Origin: Tetracentron sinense
Lineage: Eukaryota > Streptophyta > Magnoliopsida > Trochodendrales > Trochodendraceae
Reading direction: 5' to 3'
NCBI GenBank assembly: GCA_015143295.1
Contig: CM026564.1
Span: 9,970,416-10,034,415, forward strand
DNA length: 64,000 nt
Below the pieces are notes generated by a model that did not search any database, was not told the DNA's origin, and saw nothing but the letters and a program-made list of their open reading frames with translations. This document shows positions 1 to 11,399 of this stretch, in pieces. Positions within the stretch are counted from its first letter, which is position 1; every line of letters begins with the position of its first letter. The position numbers and the translations under genes were made by a program.

Positions 1-137
1 CCCACATTGTGTTCTTTGATGATTAAAGGTTCCCGAAATGCCCTCCATTTCCAAAAGAAATTACAACCAACAAACCAAACCCCTTCCAGTCAAGGCAGCA
101 AACCCACCACCCTTCATCACTTGAATTGAACATCCCT
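1..137 (-). pseudogene. 3'-end relic of a second calmodulin-like (CML) gene copy
   Basis: The sequence aligns closely with the 3' UTR and last codons of the intact CML gene (about 5505-5660). Read on the minus strand it still encodes the end [10 protein letters not shown] followed by stop. Just upstream of that end about 12 bases are missing compared with the intact gene (cttcatca joins directly to cttgaattg), and after about position 137 the similarity stops. No EF-hand survives. It is either a truncated tandem duplicate or a fragment moved by a transposon; the window edge hides its other side. Confidence 0.8.
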
Positions 138-426
138 CCAACCAATAGCTTTACTCCATGTGTGTCATGTGGACTCCACTCATCTTCCCATTAACTCTCT
201 CTTTCTCTCCTATCCTTTGCCCTTCCTCCCAAGATTAATCCCCTCAACCCATCATTAATCTTCAAAACTTTATTCTTATCAGTTAGAGATGCCACGTAAA
301 TTTCTTGGGTTCACATGTGGGAACCACCATAATGAGAGAAACACCTCTCCAACGAAAACCCTTCGTCTCCCCCAAGAACACGTCTTTGAAACCCCTCCCC
401 GTTTATTTATTTTTGAGTAGTGATTA

Positions 427-579
427 GCATACCTGGGAAATGGATTTTACAATCCAAGGCTGGACCTCATTGGTCCATGCCCCCCTCTTAAATACCAACC
501 ACAGTTGGTTGGTATTTAAGAGGGGGGCATGGACGAATGAGGTCCAGCCTTGGATTGTAAAATCCATTTCCTAGGTACG
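427..579. mobile_element. 153-bp hairpin MITE (CTTAAATACC foldback family)
   Basis: Two arms of about 65 bases form an almost perfect inverted repeat around a four-base loop near 504. The arms start GCATACCTGGGAAATGG and its counterpart ends CCATTTCCTAGGTACG. The element is flanked by TTA at 424-426 and 580-582, which would suit a PIF/Harbinger-type target duplication, but a three-base match is weak. A diverged relative lies at about 56530-56700 and a more distant one around 9645-9785. No coding capacity. Confidence 0.75.
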
Positions 580-809
580 TTAACTATTTCCCTTTATTTT
601 TTCCTTTCCTTTCCTTCACTCTCCATCTCTCCCTATTTCATTCCTTATCTGTTTAGCACTCTTTCCGCAATGGACAACTTCAGGCAATCAAGCATGTGGT
701 TGTGAGGCAAAAATGATGCTGGTTCTGATTTTCTGTCATTACGTGAGGTAACACTGGTTGTAGTTCCACTAGTTCTTCAACTAAGATAGCAGCCTCCAAT
801 GATCGAGAG

Positions 810-1326
810 TAGGGGTGTCAATGAGCCGAACCAGCTCGGCTTGACTCGAAAAAAAACGAGCTTGAGCTTTTACTTTGGGCTCGTTGAGCCGAGCCGAGCC
901 TTAAAAGTGAGCTCAAAAAATAAACGAGCCGAGCCTGAACAATAGGTGGCTCAGCTCGGCTCGGCTCGATTAATTTATAATAATACCCCTTAAAAATTAA
1001 ATTTATATTATATATTTACTATACCTTTTTTTGGTAAAATTTATATAGTATACATTAACACAATTATTTTTGTTTAAGTTTTAACTCAGGCTTTCACGTG
1101 AGTCACATGACATCCCAAAGAAAAAAATGTCATTTTAATTTTTTTTAATTGAATTTAGTGCTTATCAATGTATTTAAAATAAAAAAAATTATCGAGTCGA
1201 GCCAAGCTTGAGCTCAATGATCTGTGGACGAGCCGAGCCGAGCCGAGCTCGAGCCTCTGTAAAATTCCAACGATCCGAGCTCGAGCAGTGCCCAGCTTGG
1301 CTTAGCTTGGCTCGTTGACAACCCTA
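810..1326. mobile_element. 517-bp hAT-like MITE rich in GAGCCGAGCC
   Basis: Terminal inverted repeats start TAGGGGTGTCAA at 810 and end TTGACAACCCTA at 1326. They are flanked by an 8-bp duplication, atcgagag (802-809) and atcaagag (1327-1334), one mismatch, the size expected for hAT. The subterminal 150 bases on each side are built from GAGCCGAGCC/GGCTCGGCTC repeats and the centre is AT-rich. No open frame. A degenerate relative is at 62227-62643. Confidence 0.8.
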
Positions 1327-1506
1327 ATCAAGAGCAATTAGGTGTGTTAGCTTAGAAAATTATCACAAGACATTATTCATGTAAATTATCATAGAAAATT
1401 TTATGGTAATCTGACTATGATCCATTAGATAAGGACATAGTGTTTTGTACTCTTTGATGATTAGTTTTCTTTCTCTAACTTTATGTGTTATTTTATGATT
1501 TCCTAG

Positions 1507-2110
1507 TTTTTGATGGATGCACATCTTCTTTCACACCCATTTATTACTAAATATGAGCAGGCAGATGTAGACTTAATAGCATTTGTCCAAAGCGTTTTTT
1601 ATCCAACACAGGGGATGAAATATTTAGCATATGTGAGTCCTTTTCCTTTTCAAATTTTATTCTCTGATCGAAATGTAATAACATCTTTTGATAAGAAGCT
1701 AAAGTGAATTCATAAATGAAGAAAAGTAAAGGCAATCAAATAAGATGTATATAATCGGGTGTAGTGTATGTGGATATTGTTGTTGTTGGATATGGATATG
1801 AACTGTCAGACACAGGTACTTTTGGATGCCCAATCTGCGAAATTTAAAAATTAGAAGTATAATAGTAGTCAGAATTAGAAAACACAACCGATAAAAGTGG
1901 GCAAAAAGTAAAAGTGTGCAAAACATTTATTTGGTATTAGCAAAAACTAAAATTATCATATCTTTATTACATAACTTTTAAGATGGATGTTGATTTGCTT
2001 CTTCTTGCATGAGCAGATGCTTAAGATACACTATTACTTCCTTTTTGATGTACCTGATGAACTTTGGCACCATTCAAAGACCTTATATAATATGAAGGTT
2101 CAACTTTCAG
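1507..2110 (+). pseudogene. Decayed MKK3-type MAP kinase kinase exons
   Basis: Two exon-like blocks with splice signals still visible. Block one (about 1507-1632) reads LLSHPFITKYEQADVDL followed by AFVQSVFYPTQGMKYLA and ends at a gtgagt donor. Block two (2017-2110) follows an AG acceptor and reads MLKIHYYFLFDVPDELWH then HSKTLYN. After two extra bases (a frameshift) it continues EGSTF and ends at a gtatt donor. In plant MKK3 these two blocks are adjacent: the end of the kinase domain and the start of the NTF2-like C-terminal domain. The kinase core exons are not in the upstream 1.5 kb and the rest of the NTF2 domain is not recognisable downstream, so this is a gene fragment and not a working kinase. 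Family assignment comes from recalled MKK3 sequence. Confidence 0.7.
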
Positions 2111-2116
2111 GTATTG

Positions 2117-3770
2117 TACATCCTCAGCAAATGCGTGACAATCAGTTTATAGGTTACAAGTATGGTCAGTATGGCAAGAGGCTCAGTTCATTGAGCAAAG
2201 AATGTATGGGCTTTTTGAGAGAGATGACTGTGCTTTGAGGAACTCTTACTATCAGGTCTCTACTTCATCATACCTGCTGCCTAGCAAGCCATCCGAGCTA
2301 GATGATAAGATATCTGGGGACCTTGTGAATATGGCAAAGTTGAAGCCTGAATAAACACATCCGGTAGAGCTAGATAAAATCATGGATTGAGTTTTTTTTT
2401 TTACTCTATATAAATTCTTCACATTTGGCCCCTTATTTTTATTTCTTGTCTGGCAATTGTAATCATGTGAATTCCCTTCCCTGTATTACTTGCTCTTGCT
2501 ATTCATCTTTTCAAGTGATTTTGCTTTCATGATTTCTCAATGTTTAGTCTTTGGATTTGAATAGGTTTCAATGATTATTTGCAGACAGTTTGAAACATCA
2601 CATAAGCCCCACTCATATCTATCTCCCCCCTCCTCATGTATGGGTATAATGATTTTTCCCCATGTATTGGATTGTTTTCTAGGTATTCTTTGTTAGTTCA
2701 TTCCTTAGGACATTGAGCTGATATCATCTCTTATCCCTTTTCTTCATTTTTGCTTTTTTCATTTATGTTTTTATGGTTATGATTAATTTTGTTTTTGAAA
2801 TTTTCACTTAGTCTGTTGTGAATTCATGGGAGAGCTTGGATTACAACAAAAACTTCAAGGCATCGATCCAGTTCCATCTTAGATTACAAGTAGAGCTAAG
2901 ATCATCTTTTATCCCTTTTCTTCGTTTTTGCTTTGTTCATTTATGTTTTTATGGTTATAATTTGTTTTGTTTTCTATTGTGAACCAATACACATAAATCC
3001 CAACTGGTTTTGTTAAAATTTTCCCTTCTATAACTCTTTGAACAAATGTATGTATTTGCAGTATAAAAGAGTAGTCACAACTTATTTCAGTCTTTTATTT
3101 GTAGCCCCAAATCATTTTATGCTATCCATGATATTAGTTATATTCATTATCCTTTTATCACCCTCCTTTATTAGAACTGTAATTAACACTAAAAATTGTA
3201 GTGAGCAATTATAAATAAATGGCACAGACATTTTCATGATAATTGGCAGTGTTCATGGTAATATGAATATGTTAAAATTTGGAAAGTACTAATTTTTTCT
3301 AGATGTTGTCACTTGAATGATGCATACATACATTACATATTGTGGGTTTACTAAAACATTTTTCAGACTTATTTATTTTAGAGCAATAGGAATGGATTAG
3401 TGATCACAAAACTCATCCGCCTTCCCATACTAGAAATTGTTTTATGTACCTTGCTTTGGTTTTTCCATGTCCATGATTTGAACCTTAAGTCCACATTGAT
3501 TTGTTGGCTTTCAGAATTGAAGCAAGCTGTTCATGATAATCATGTAGTTGATAGATTTTGCATCTTGAACAACCATAACATTTAGCAGCTTATACAGTTG
3601 GACACTTCTTTTATTGTAAAAAGCTTTATTGTTCTGCCTCTATATGAAATCATCTTTATTGTTTAAAATCCCTTTCCACTTGTATTTTTATGGTTGATGA
3701 CAGCTTCATATTGTATGTATGCTAAACAAGGATCTTAAGCACTTCCAGACGTGGATCTCGAAAGGTAAAG
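2117..3770 (+). pseudogene. Unassigned coding-like remnants downstream of the MKK3 fragment
   Basis: Two short exon-like pieces. One (about 2127-2355) reads, with one frame change, QFIEQRMYGLFERDDCAL then NSYYQ, followed by LLPSKPSELDDKISGDLVNM and a stop after KLKPE. The second (about 3711-3768) lies between an AG acceptor and a GTAAAG donor and reads LHIVCMLNKDLKHFQTWISK. The composition and splice signals look like old protein-coding exons and do not match MKK3. I do not recognise the family. The 1.3 kb between the pieces is AT-rich and shows nothing else. Confidence 0.35.
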
Positions 3771-5590
3771 TTGTTGATAACAGGCCACTGCAAATAAGGG
3801 AAAATGGAGGTTGATTTGGATCTTCATGCATAAACGAAAGAGAAAAAACTAGGACCTAATCATTATACATATAACGTCATTCTATGTTCACTTACAAAGG
3901 TCGACAGAACTGGAGTAGCAATATGTATTCTTAAAGAATAGACCCCGTAGGGTATTACGGTAAATAGATATGCCTATATATGATGTAGAGACTCATCAAG
4001 AGGCGAAAAGAACATATCAAAGGGAGCTCAATTGAAGTGATTGGTTGTTGGGTTCTCTCCCTTATAATGCCCAGCAGGGTTAGCCTCATCGGCCCATCAC
4101 ATGTAATTGGTGGCATCTGAACCAGAAATAAGTTAATATATGCATTTTTTCTCCTCTTCTCTTGAAAAAGAAAGGAGATTGCGCCTATTTGAATGTTGTT
4201 CTCTAATTAAGCATTATATTAAGTTTTTGCATTGTTTGAGCAAGATGTTTTGTTTGCACAATCTGTTTCTTTTGGCAAAATGTTGTTTGTTGTTTACATT
4301 TTCAAATTATATTGAACTTAGGGGCTTGCAAACCTATCCCTCTTCGGGTATATTTAACTTTAGTGATTATCTTTGAAATAATTTGTAGACCACTGCAAAA
4401 AGAAGGCTGAAAATGTGTTTCACCTAATTTTTACCTTAAAGATGGGGATAACGGATTCTAAAATCCACTGAATCTATTTTCCATGCTTATTGGCTTATTT
4501 CCTTTATCAACTACTTCCTGAAAATCCTCAATCACGTTAATACCCTGTAAAGGGAATAATCAAGTAATTTGACTCTTAGTATGATTTTATTATGTCCTGA
4601 CCATGCAATGCATGGGGCATTTGCTAGTACATTATTAGTTCACACACCAGCTACTAATTGTATGACACCTGCCCCTCTAGTTCAAATGGTGAGATGTACA
4701 ATCTCATGAAAGTCGTTCTAGGATGAAGTACCATGGCGAGAAACTTTCTCTGACTATGCGGCAAGTAGGAGGTCCACTCACTAGCTATTAATCCATTAAC
4801 CCAAACTACTTACAGTAGATAAAATGATCGAAGTACCAAAAAAACCAATTCCTATTTGTATGAATTTCAGGTTGTGGCTAATCCAAAAAGTTGCTCCAAC
4901 ATTCGCATTGTGTACATCGATCACTTTGCATAATTAAAGTCTCTTTCTTCTCTAATAACGATGTTGTGAAGGTCGAGCATGTCAGAGGCACTGCTTTGGT
5001 CCAGGAAAGGGGAGGATTGGATCCAAATTTAACAAGATTCCAAAATTAAAGATAACAATAACGTGTCGCGCTATTGCTTAGATAGCTAAGGTGTGTCCCC
5101 CTCATGTGGGTGACTTGGAATTGAGTCCTAAGAAGGAAGAACATCCCTAGATGATCATCAACCAGACAAGAATGAGCCCACTTATCATTACTATCCCAAC
5201 TAATCTTATATATATAAATGATGCCTTGTACCCAAAAACAAAATAGAGCCATGTTAACCCTACTCTCAAGCATTACATACTCTCAATTAAAGACTAACAC
5301 CTATCCTTGATTTCAACAAAAAAATCAATTACTTTCTTTGCATTAATTGAGGTTGGTTTCCGGCTGAAAGTTAGGAATGCCTAAGAGTAGGTCCAGCATC
5401 TCAATAATAATTGTATAAACATCATATGGGCAAATAAGAAACACACCAAAATCACCACAAATCAAATCAGTAATACAAATTGAAAACATCCAATCTCAAA
5501 ACAAAGATATTGTGTTCTTTGATAATAAAAAAAAAATTCCCCAAAGCCCTCCATTCCCAAAAGAAATTATAACCAACAAACTAAACCCAT
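3771..5590. other. Intergenic, no supported gene
   Basis: AT-rich, with only short chance frames. No clear inverted repeats, LTR ends or exon-like blocks. The last 80-90 bases are the 3' UTR of the minus-strand CML gene, because they match the relic at the window start. Confidence 0.6.
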
Positions 5591-6043
5591 TCAAGTCAAG
5601 GCAGCAAACCCACCACCCTTCATCATCTGCTTAAACTCCTTGAAATTGACCATCCCATCCCCATCCTCATCCACCTTCTTTATCATCCTCCTGCAATCCT
5701 CTACCGTCCTCCCTTGCTTGAGTCCCAATGATGACAACACTGTCCTCAATTCCTCAACGGTGATGAACCCGTCGCCGTTTTGATCAAACACTTTGAATGC
5801 CTCCCTCATGTCCTCCTCCTCGTCCCTCTCCTCCATTATTGCTTCATACAACTCCCCGAATTCTTCGATATCCACACACCCGTCTCCGTTGACGTCAATC
5901 TTCTCTATCATCTGGACGAGCTCCTTGTCCGGTATGAAGATTCCCAAATTCTCTAATGAGTCGCTTAGTTCCTTCTTGGTGATTCGTTCGTCCCCGTTCT
6001 GGTCGAACATTTGGAAGATCCGCCGGAGCTCAACGGGATCCAT
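5591..6043 (-). CDS. Calmodulin-like protein (CML7-like), four EF-hands
   Basis: A 150-residue, single-exon calcium sensor, expected in cytosol or nucleus, where calcium binding exposes hydrophobic surfaces that bind target proteins. Four canonical 12-residue EF loops are visible: [12 protein letters not shown] (14-25), [12 protein letters not shown] (50-61), [12 protein letters not shown] (87-98) and [12 protein letters not shown] (125-136), each with D at loop position 1 and E at 12, so all four should bind calcium. An acidic linker (EERDEEED, 71-78) joins the lobes. Overall sequence and the [10 protein letters not shown] end match Arabidopsis CML7 (about 150 residues). The frame stays open upstream to 6358, but the start at 6043 (MDPVELRR) is chosen because it is the family start; the upstream 105 codons are not CML-like and partly come from a MITE. 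No myristoylation or CaaX signal is seen. Likely intact. Confidence 0.93.
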   Translation of the reverse strand: MDPVELRRIFQMFDQNGDERITKKELSDSLENLGIFIPDKELVQMIEKIDVNGDGCVDIEEFGELYEAIMEERDEEEDMREAFKVFDQNGDGFITVEELRTVLSSLGLKQGRTVEDCRRMIKKVDEDGDGMVNFKEFKQMMKGGGFAALT

Positions 6044-6292
6044 CTTTTGTTGATCTGAGTTGGGGTAACAAGAAGAGGGGGAGAAATGATTTAAGCTTTT
6101 TGAGGACCAAATAGAGGAGGATTGAATTAGCAAAGGAAGGCAATGCTTGGCAAAATGGTTGGCATGGAGGCCTAATTCTACTATTATGTGGCTGGTGGTA
6201 TTTAGTGTTGTTGAGAAAAAAATGGAGAGAAATGAGGCCTTAGAGAAGGCCATTTGGGTATCCCTACAAAGCCGTTGAATCCATGATTTAAA

Positions 6293-6500
6293 GACTTCGG
6301 ATTTCCTCTGGTGTCCACCAAGCTGGGCGCTCGGGCATCCACACTTCATGGGACACATGGCGATAAAAAGGGGAGAGATATCAAGTGGGGAGAAGTCAAA
6401 ATCATGGGGAGAAAATGAAATGACTTCTCCTTTTTATCGCCAATGTCCTATGAAGTGTGGATGCCCGAGCATTGGCGTCCACCAGAGCAGATCCGAAGCC
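6293..6500. mobile_element. 208-bp Mutator-type MITE in the CML promoter/5' region
   Basis: A foldback element whose arms start GACTTCGGAT and end ATCCGAAGCC. It is flanked by a perfect 9-bp direct repeat, TGATTTAAA (6284-6292 and 6501-6509). Inner arms contain CGGGCATCCACACTTCAT and its complement, and the loop contains GGGGAGAAGTCAAAATCATG, also found in the foldback cluster at 10488-11399, so both belong to one family. The 9-bp duplication points to Mutator transposase. It sits 250 bp upstream of the CML start codon. Confidence 0.88.
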
Positions 6501-6509
6501 TGATTTAAA

Positions 6510-8009
6510 TTATGGTAAATAAAGGGGGACACCCAAAGTGGCGGTATTTAGGTTCAGACACGCCTTGCTGTTATTATTAGGGCCTTGTTGGCCGACCATA
6601 AAATTTGTTTTTTGCCCCCCACAAAGGAGAGAGTGCAATGGTACGAGAGTGGGGCAAGCAAAATTCTTCTCTGTTTCATTAGATTAAATTGGAGGGGCGA
6701 AAATAGGACAGTTGGTAACGGATCTATATCTGGAGAGACAGTAGAGCTTGAAAGTTCAAACGTGCTAAGCAACAAGGCCGTTTGAGAGTGACGGTTGGAT
6801 CTTTTCTCAAGGACTATGTAGCAAGAATCATGGGAAAGAGACAGGTGGGAGGTGAGGAGATTGAAATGCACGGGGTGTTGAAAAAAAAAGAATAAATGAA
6901 AAATGAATAGGATAATATGCTAAAAAAATTAAAATTAGATAGTAAAAAAAGAATAAAATAAAATAAAAATGATGATTGTTTGGTCATCGTATGAGATTTT
7001 ATATATTTATTCTACAAAAAATATGAGATTTTATATATTTATTCTATTAAAAATAATCAATGTAATCATTTTAAAATCCATAATTTTATTATTATATAAA
7101 AAAAATTTCTCACTATTCCCAAAAGTTCGGACTGATGGAAAGGACGCAATCTAAGTATTTATTGCTTGGATCGTAACATACCATCATGTTTCCGTAGCCA
7201 TTGTCCTCAGCAGCTTTCACTCTAGGGTGGGGCAATTCTCAGGATTTTTTTTCGTAGCCCTCCCTAGGTAGCTCTTTCTGGCTTTCACTATAAGGCGGGA
7301 CAATTCTTAAGATTTTTTTTCTTAGCCCTTCCTATCGAACCTAAGAAGTTGTGTTAGACTCTAATTCTAATTGATGCATACTCAGACACAACCACTGATC
7401 CCAAAAGCTCGGACTGATGGGAATGTCACAATCTAAATATTTATTGCATAGATCATAACATAAGAAAGTAAGTTTGCATATTATAAAAAAAAAATCTCAT
7501 CCCATCTAAAAATTTAAAGTATCAAAAGTGTTTAAAAGTTTTAGAGATGATGATATTTCTTGTATATAAATAAATTCTTTAAGTAATTCTATTTAAATAA
7601 TTAATTATTAGAAAAAAAAGTTTACTTAGAAGAGAAAATGTTAGTCTCTTCTTATTCTTCAACCCAAAACAACATTTAATTAAACTTTTCTAATAGGGCC
7701 CAAGTTTAACACTGCCACTGATTTGCATAATATAATAAAATATAAAATAGAAATCAAATAGAGATACCGTGTCAAGACACTCAATAACTAATTAATTTAT
7801 AGAGTATTTACTAATTAGAGAGTTAATTTAATTAATTACAATCTAAGGTATTGTTTGGAATGTCTAAACTTCGGGTCTATTTGTCTATATGTCTATCGTA
7901 GGTAGGCGTTTTCACGTTTTAGACCATTTGGTAGCACGTTTATTTGATAGGAAAATAATTAATGGACCCATGGATCCCATTTGCTAACCTAAGGCATCCA
8001 CCTTAGTTC
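6510..8009. other. Intergenic with a partial tandem duplication
   Basis: No supported gene. A segment starting cccaaaagttcggactgatgg at 7118 recurs at about 7400 with the same downstream text (caatctaa, tatttattgc), and within it a ~70-base piece with GCTTTCACT and a T-run is doubled (7199-7330). A 29-base AT-rich unit (tatgagattttatatattta) is doubled at 6987-7047. Confidence 0.6.
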
Positions 8010-8717
8010 CCCGTCCCTCAGCTCTGCCCCTCTCTAGAGTTCTGCCACTATTAGTAGTATTAGTAGTATATGAACTTATTTTTTTTTAAATTTCATGGGG
8101 CGCTTCAGCCCCCTTGGGCCCCATGTGGCTCCGCTCCTAGGTCCACCCCTTCTGGGTTAAATGACAAAAAAATTGTTGGTATTTCTACTAGGTAAGTCCA
8201 TTTTTTTCAGGGATCAACCTCAACATACATAATGTAGTCATTTAGAGAAAATCGGTGAGGGCGGGACTTTTACTCATGCAGGGGCGGAACTAATGGGTGA
8301 GGGGGACCATGGTCCCCCCATTTTTTTTTTAAAATCAATTGCAATGTTGGTATATATATTTTATTTAAATACATAATACCTCAATTTTGTATATAGTGCT
8401 CCCCCCCCCCACAAACAAAATTGTTTTTTTTTTTTTATGTATAATATAAAAGGATTGGTTCTTTAGGTGTCCATGTGCTGTTTTTAACCCTCTTTAATCC
8501 AAGTTAAGACTTAAGGTTTATTTATTTTCCTAAAAAGTAAGGGTAGATGTATAAACCCTAGCAGTAAGTGAATCTTAACTACAATTAATGGGTGTTAAAA
8601 TTGACACATGTCAAGTAGGGAAGGCACACACGTTTCACCCAGTGGAATGCACATGGAAAAAAAAATTTCATTATATAAAAATATAATTAATTTTATTTAT
8701 GTATTATCAAAGAGTCT

Positions 8718-8903
8718 GTCAATCGGTACTCCCAAATATAGTTAACCATTTATAACCAACCACCAACGCCAGGATTTGAATTGGCTTATTTTGTCTTTTC
8801 TAATGCCATATAAGCTCTAATCCTAATCGTTTAATAATTAAGATAAACGGTTAGAATTTAGGAGTATATTCGAGAGTACACTTTGGGAGTATTCCTAGAC
8901 TAA
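8718..8903. mobile_element. TACTCCCAAA MITE, copy in block 1
   Basis: Inverted termini of the form (TCTAGG)..TACTCCCAAA and TTTGGGAGTA..CCTAGA, with inner arms carrying ATCCTAACC / GGTTAGGATT. The same element is at about 36055-36272 in block copy 2 (so it predates the duplication), and a third copy at about 11090-11573 was later split by a foldback element. No coding capacity. Confidence 0.65.
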
Positions 8904-9865
8904 GACTTTATTAAAAAGGGGACATATTTTCCTTTTTATGAACATTTGTTAGAAGAGAAATGCTACTAAGACTGTCCAAGGTGGAGAGCACCACGAGACC
9001 GTTCCTAACAACACGAGGATTCATTTTTCTTAAGATCCATTCCCTTTTGTTTTTGTTTCTTCGTGCTATTGAGAATGGTCTCGGTGTGGTCTCCACCCTG
9101 GACAATTTCAATAGCATTACCCTATTGGAAAGCTATATAAGCAAATTTTATGATCACGATGGACCGGTTTCAGCGTGGTCTCCACCTTGGACGATCTCAA
9201 TAGCATTTCTTTTATTGGAATGCTATATTAACGAATTTTATGACTACGATGGACCCATTGCCCAAAAAACATTTCTCGGGGCTGCGTCCACAAACCCCCG
9301 AGACCCTATACTCCAATCCCATTAGTTTCTTCATGCATGTATTGTGCCTCCCTATAAGGAAAGATTTTTAGCTCTGCCTCTATACCTAGGCCTAGAGTAT
9401 GAACACTTCTAATCTTTACCACTTGATCAATGTGTCACCTTCAATGCTAACCCTTCTATAAAGACACCTCATTTTAAAGATATTTTTTGGGGAATTTTTT
9501 TTTTTTGAGGGGTGAATCAAAATGATTTTTTGGGGGGTGGAAAACGGCTAAGTTCGGGCTTTAAAACCTTTCGGGCCAATTCATCAATCACATAAAATTA
9601 AAGCCCAAGTTCGACCCATTTCCACCCTTTTTATTTTGGTAAATTCTCAACGTACCCATGATTTCCATTATGTAACGGAATGATCGGTCCTCATTGGTCA
9701 AGCCTCATTTTTAAACACTCACCAACTATGGTTAAGATTCACTCACCCTTAGGATTAAGTAATCCAAACGGGAAAATGCTTAACGTACCCAAATCCAACC
9801 CATTTTCACCCTTTTTGTCTTTTACCAATAAGTTCATACTTCAAACTGCAATCAATCTGGGGAAC

Positions 9866-10345
9866 TAGAGGGATTGCAAGATGTTGAAAGGATTGCAAGA
9901 TGTTGCTTTCTTTGCTCTTGCAAAATCGATCTCAATCTCTGGCTCTGTTTCAGAGAATACAATAAGAACTCCAATCAAAGATACGTACCCAGACATTAAA
10001 AAGGAACAAGAAGAGAAAGAAAAGAGAAAATTTCAATAAAGAAGAAACCCCATTTGGGATTGCTCGATGTTCTTAAATGCAACACATCTCCTGTTTCTGC
10101 TTATCAACTTGAGCAGATAAAAGATGAGAAACCGCCATTGAAAGAAGATTATCGTCACTCATTGAATAACCCACTTGATCACCAACATTAAAACCCAAGC
10201 ATTTAGTTCTCTGTTGCAGTTAAGGAGTGTCACTTTCAATGAGTGACGATAATCCATCCTTAGGGTTCATCATCATCTGATCTTGCTGTTGATGATTGAA
10301 ATAAGGCTCATAATTAAAATCCAGAACCAGTATCGATCCATTCCT
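9866..10345 (-). pseudogene. BOI-type ligase exon relic, copy 1
   Basis: Minus-strand match to the BOI first-exon region of copy 2 (37795-38275). It reads WIDTGSGF, then a damaged stretch, HQQQDQMMMNPKDGLSSLIE, an in-frame TAA (10220-10222), then CLGFNVGDQVGYSMSDDN and LLSMAVSHLLSAQV. The donor region is deleted (ATGTGTTGCATTTAAG), and the RING exon present in copy 2 is gone: at 9866 a short doubled piece (gattgcaagatgttg) marks the deletion junction. It cannot make a ligase. Confidence 0.8.
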
Positions 10346-10487
10346 CTGATTTTTTTTCCTGTTTAACAAACTGACAGAAAACAAGAACAAAGGTGGTGGA
10401 GTGGAATAATATATGGTGGAATATATTAATATTAATATTTAAAAATAATTTTAATTTTTATTAACGTGTAACTAAAGTAACTAAAAA

Positions 10488-11399
10488 GGGCCTCGGATTG
10501 TCTCTGGCGAAGCCAGAAAGGGCTTGTATCGGGGTTCCATAGAATAGGTGACAGGTGGTGGGGAAGTCAAAATCATGGGGCCATGATTTTGACTTCCCCA
10601 CCCATAATAGGACAAGTGGTGATAAGTGTGCAAGTATAAGGGTGATATCAAAGGCCTTGACTTGTCTCTGGCGAGCCAGAAAGGGCTTATCTCGGGGTTC
10701 CATAGAATAAGTGACAAGTGGCAGAGAAGTCAAAATCATGGGCCCATGATTTTGACTTCTCCACTCATAATAAGACATGTAGCGATAAGTGTGTGAAAAT
10801 AAAGGGGAGAGATATCAAATGGGGAGAAGTCAAAATAAATGGGAGAAAATGCAATGACTTCTCCCCATTTATCTGCCAACTATTGCACAATGTATGGAAC
10901 CCCGAGAGCCCTTTCTGGCTTCGCCAGAGACAATCCGAGGCCGATATCAAATGGGGAGAAGTCAAAATTATAGAGAGAAAATGGAATGACTTCTCCCAAA
11001 TTTTATGCCAACTGTCGCACAATGTATGGTACCTCGAGAGCCCTTTCTGGCTTTGCCAGAGACAAGCCAAGGCCACAAAAAATGAGTCATATGGGTACTC
11101 CCAAATCTGGGCTCGGATTGTCTCTGGCGAAGCCAGAAAGGGCTCTCGAACAACCATAGAATAAGGGACATGTGGTGTTAAAAGGGGAGAAGTCATTCCA
11201 TTTTCTCCTCATGATTTTGACTTCTCCCCACTTGATAGCTCTTCCCCTTTATCTCAACACCTTATCACCATGTGTTATATAGTGGGTGGAGAAGTCAAAA
11301 TCATGGGCCCCATGATTTTGACTTCTACACCACTTGTCCCCTATTCTATGGTTGCCCGAGACAAGCCCTTTCTGGCTTCGCCAGAGACAATCCTAGGCC
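10488..11399. mobile_element. Cluster of interlocked foldback elements (Mutator-type MITE family)
   Basis: The terminal motif GGCCTCGGATTGTCTCTGGC, followed by a short palindrome CTCTGGCGAAGCCAGA, occurs in forward orientation at 10489, 10653 (diverged) and 11109, and in reverse ending at 10942, 11074 and 11399. The inner parts alternate GGGGAGAAGTCAAAATCATG with its complement. The left ends at 10489 and 10653 pair best with right ends at 10942 and 11074, so two units overlap rather than nest. The third unit (11109-11399) has its own 9-bp flanks, cccaaatct and ctcaaatct (8 of 9 equal). Same family as 6293-6500. Confidence 0.8.

Noticed and set aside
4140..4376. 78-residue frame in intergenic DNA
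   Set aside because: Low-complexity, Leu/Phe/Cys-rich, no conserved motif or splice context.
6044..6358. N-terminal 105-codon extension of the CML reading frame
   Set aside because: Not CML-like, the MDPVELRR start matches the family, and the extension runs into the MITE at 6293.
10461..11196. Overlapping frames of 67-148 residues in both directions
   Set aside because: Generated by the foldback elements' inverted repeats; no family resemblance and repeated between units.
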